51,465 bases of DNA from Streptomyces populi. Lineage in GTDB: Bacteria; Actinomycetota; Actinomycetes; Streptomycetales; Streptomycetaceae. The notes below the pieces were generated by a model. That model worked only from the letters and a program-made list of their open reading frames with translations, was not told the DNA's origin and searched no databases. The DNA lies in assembly GCF_002911015.1 (NCBI RefSeq), contig NZ_KZ626896.1, positions 1-51,465 of the forward strand. The letters are read 5' to 3'. Positions 49,503-51,465 of this stretch are shown here, piece after piece; position 1 is the first letter of the stretch; each line of letters opens with the position of its first letter. The position numbers were made by a program, and so were the translations under genes.

Positions 49503-50288
49503 GTGAGCTTGAGGATCGTTGTCACTGTGAAGTACGTGCCCGACGCCACTGGCGACCGGCACTTCGCCGATGACCTGACCGTCGACCGTGACGACGTGGA
49601 CGGCCTGCTGTCCGAGCTCGACGAGTACGCCGTCGAGCAGGCGCTGCAGATCGCCGAGGACGCGGACGACGCCGAGATCACCGTGCTGACCGTCGGCCCC
49701 GAGGACGCCAAGGACGCGCTGCGCAAGGCGCTGTCCATGGGCGCCGACAAGGCCATCCACGTCGAGGACGACGACCTGCACGGCACCGACGCCGTCGGCA
49801 CCTCGCTGGTGCTGGCCAAGGCGATCGAGAAGGCCGGCTTCGACCTGGTGATCTCCGGCATGGCCTCCACCGACGGCACCGCGGGCATCGTCCCGGCGCT
49901 GCTGGCCGAGCGCCTGGGTGTCCCGCAGGTCACCCTGCTGTCCGAGGTCTCGGTCGAGGACGGCGTGGTCAAGGGCCGCCGCGACGGCGACACCGCCTCC
50001 GAGCAGCTCGAGGCCTCCCTCCCCGCGGTCGTGTCGGTGACCGACCAGTCGGGCGAGGCGCGTTACCCCTCCTTCAAGGGCATCATGGCCGCGAAGAAGA
50101 AGCCGGTGCAGTCCTGGGACCTGTCCGACCTCGACATCGAGGCGGAGGAGGTCGGTCTCGAGGGTGCCTGGACCGCGGTCGACTCCGCCGCCGAGCGTCC
50201 GGCGCGCACCGCCGGAACGATCGTCAAGGACGAGGGCGAGGGCGGCAAGCAGCTCGCCGAGTTCCTCGCGGGCCAGAAGTTCATCTAG
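49503..50288 (+). CDS. etfB: Electron transfer flavoprotein, beta subunit
   Basis: 261 residues: LRIVVTVKYVPDATGDRHFA start, ALRKALSMGADKAIHVEDDD, VISGMASTDGTAGIVPALLA with PQVTLLSEVSVEDG, and the EtfB signature VVSVTDQSGEARYPSFKGIM with AAKKKP. It binds AMP and forms the heterodimer with EtfA that takes electrons from acyl-CoA and other dehydrogenases. GTG start with AGGAGAG 5-6 bases upstream. First gene of the etf pair; a TATGCT at 49449-49454 may be the -10. Confidence 0.96.
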   Translation: MSLRIVVTVKYVPDATGDRHFADDLTVDRDDVDGLLSELDEYAVEQALQIAEDADDAEITVLTVGPEDAKDALRKALSMGADKAIHVEDDDLHGTDAVGTSLVLAKAIEKAGFDLVISGMASTDGTAGIVPALLAERLGVPQVTLLSEVSVEDGVVKGRRDGDTASEQLEASLPAVVSVTDQSGEARYPSFKGIMAAKKKPVQSWDLSDLDIEAEEVGLEGAWTAVDSAAERPARTAGTIVKDEGEGGKQLAEFLAGQKFI

Positions 50289-50296
50289 TCGCCGAG

Positions 50297-50319
50297 GGTC
50301 CGGGGGAAAGCCCCGGACC
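50297..50319 (+). terminator. Intercistronic hairpin between etfB and etfA
   Basis: GGTCCGGGG, loop GAAAG, CCCCGGACC: a perfect 9-bp stem just after the etfB stop. It may lower readthrough or protect the etfB message, setting subunit ratio. Confidence 0.5.
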
Positions 50320-50387
50320 GTCGCAGCGGCCAAGGTCCACCCCGCTCACCGCCCCTCAGACTTCGCAATCCGCAGGAGATCGCTCTC

Positions 50388-51350
50388 ATGGCTGAAGTTC
50401 TCGTCTACGTCGACCACGTGGACGGTGCCGTCCGCAAGCCCACCCTCGAACTGCTGACGCTGGCCCGCCGCATCGGCGAGCCCGTCGCCGTCGCCCTCGG
50501 CTCCGGTGCCGAGAACACCGCCGCCGCGCTCGCCGAGCACGGCGCGGTGAAGGTCCTCACGCACGACGCCGCCGAGTACGCCGACTACCTCGTCGTGCCG
50601 AAGGTGGACGCGCTCCAGGCCGCGTACGAGGCCGTCTCCCCGGCCGCCGTGCTCGTCCCGTCCTCCGCCGAGGGCAAGGAGATCGCGGCCCGTCTCGCGG
50701 TCCGCATCGGCTCGGGCATCATCACCGACGCCGTCGACCTGGAGGCCGGCGACGAGGGTCCGGTGGCCACGCAGTCCGCGTTCGCCGCCTCCTTCACCAC
50801 CAAGTCCCGTGTCTCCAAGGGCACCCCGGTCATCACGGTCAAGCCGAACTCGGCCGCCGTGGAGGCCGCCCCGGCCGCCGGCGCCGTCGAGGCCCTGGCC
50901 GTCTCCTTCTCCGAGAAGGCCACCGGCACCAAGGTCACCGCCCGCACCCCGCGCGCCTCGACCGGCCGTCCCGAGCTGACCGAGGCCGCGATCGTGGTCT
51001 CCGGCGGCCGTGGCGTCAACGGTGCCGAGAACTTCTCGATCATCGAGAACCTCGCCGACTCGCTCGGTGCCGCCGTGGGCGCCTCGCGTGCCGCGGTCGA
51101 CGCCGGCTGGTACCCGCACACCAACCAGGTCGGCCAGACCGGCAAGTCCGTCTCGCCGCAGCTCTACATCGCCTCCGGCATCTCCGGCGCCATCCAGCAC
51201 CGCGCCGGCATGCAGACCTCGAAGACGATCGTGGCGATCAACAAGGACGCCGAGGCGCCGATCTTCGACCTGGTCGACTACGGAGTGGTCGGCGACCTCT
51301 TCGACGTCGTCCCGCAGCTCACCGAGGAGATCAAGACCCGCAAGGGCTGA
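50388..51350 (+). CDS. etfA: Electron transfer flavoprotein, alpha subunit
   Basis: 320 residues. N-terminal AEVLVYVDHVDGAVRKPTLE, then the FAD domain with IVVSGGRGVNG, LGAAVGASRAAVDAGWYPHT, QVGQTGKSVSPQLYIASGIS and GAIQHRAGMQTSKTIVAINK, the EtfA signature. It carries the FAD that passes electrons on to the membrane ETF-quinone oxidoreductase. ATG with GGAGATC upstream, 99 bases after etfB; same operon. Confidence 0.97.
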   Translation: MAEVLVYVDHVDGAVRKPTLELLTLARRIGEPVAVALGSGAENTAAALAEHGAVKVLTHDAAEYADYLVVPKVDALQAAYEAVSPAAVLVPSSAEGKEIAARLAVRIGSGIITDAVDLEAGDEGPVATQSAFAASFTTKSRVSKGTPVITVKPNSAAVEAAPAAGAVEALAVSFSEKATGTKVTARTPRASTGRPELTEAAIVVSGGRGVNGAENFSIIENLADSLGAAVGASRAAVDAGWYPHTNQVGQTGKSVSPQLYIASGISGAIQHRAGMQTSKTIVAINKDAEAPIFDLVDYGVVGDLFDVVPQLTEEIKTRKG

Positions 51351-51362
51351 TCCCGCGGCACC

Positions 51363-51405
51363 GACGAAGGCCCCCGCGACCGCACCGGTCGCGGGGGCCT
51401 TCGTC
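51363..51405 (+). terminator. 20-bp stem-loop terminator of the etf operon
   Basis: A perfect 20-bp stem (GACGAAGGCCCCCGCGACCG and its complement) with loop CAC, 12 bases after the etfA stop. Confidence 0.93.
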
Positions 51406-51465
51406 CGTCCCGGAGCGGCGGCGCACGCACGGGCGGGCCGCCCGGGAACCGGCTGTGCGGCGGGA

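Noticed and set aside
1..51465. tRNA, rRNA, CRISPR array, insertion sequence, prophage, conjugative element
   Set aside because: No cloverleaf-like segment, repeat-spacer array, transposase, integrase or phage gene was seen on reading both strands. Short tRNA genes cannot be fully excluded without a covariance search.

Overview
The window is very GC-rich (about 72% by eye), with strong G/C bias at third codon positions, frequent GTG starts, and start/stop overlaps of the ATGA and GTGA type. Family content (SpoIIE phosphatase with anti-sigma-type ATPase, AsnC/Lrp, FUSC transporters, a dre-like site, Rv1733c-type membrane protein) points to a Streptomyces or close relative. I see no rRNA, tRNA, CRISPR array, insertion sequence or phage structural gene. 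It looks like chromosome.

Left part (1-6.5 kb): the N-terminal part of a flavin monooxygenase-like enzyme, a YjbQ protein, a Tat-exported multicopper oxidase lipoprotein, a SpoIIE-type phosphatase and a SAM methyltransferase. The methyltransferase is preceded by a 20-codon ORF that overlaps its start.

Centre-left (6.5-13 kb): the most unusual locus. A 1750-residue protein joins an N-terminal caspase-like (C14) domain with its His/Cys dyad, a STAND-type P-loop NTPase with Walker A and B, and about 21 WD40 repeats. It overlaps by ATGA a serine alpha/beta hydrolase gene. This in turn overlaps by GTGA a truncated RibD/DHFR-like fragment. The layout resembles an NTP-gated conflict or cell-death module, but its function is inferred.

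13-25 kb: an Lrp regulator divergent from a FUSC transporter, a lactonase with a DasR-type operator, a chelatase-like protein without the usual histidines, ung translationally coupled to a BadF-type kinase, an ArsR-like regulator, an I36/crystallin-like secreted protein, a lipoprotein, and an Asp-box propeller protein.

25-40 kb: a HEAT-repeat protein, an MprF/LysX-like membrane protein, an old yellow enzyme divergent from its ArsR regulator with two identical operators, an FprA-type reductase, a TetR regulator with its own operator, an M56 peptidase, a second FUSC transporter coupled to a MarR regulator, and VOC proteins. The propeller and HEAT genes share a promoter of the RecA-independent DNA-damage type. 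The lysyltransferase-like gene and its small neighbour share a different 19-base element.

Right part (41-51 kb): GNAT, glycerophosphodiester phosphodiesterase, an overlapping three-gene operon (DUF6421-like protein, SDR, threonine aldolase), a transglutaminase-like protein with an apparently leaderless promoter set in a hairpin, PlsC, a divergent DUF4395/thioredoxin pair, a flavin reductase with a possible leaderless 26-codon leader ORF, and etfB-etfA closed by a 20-bp terminator. All function calls come from reading the translations. No database search was run.
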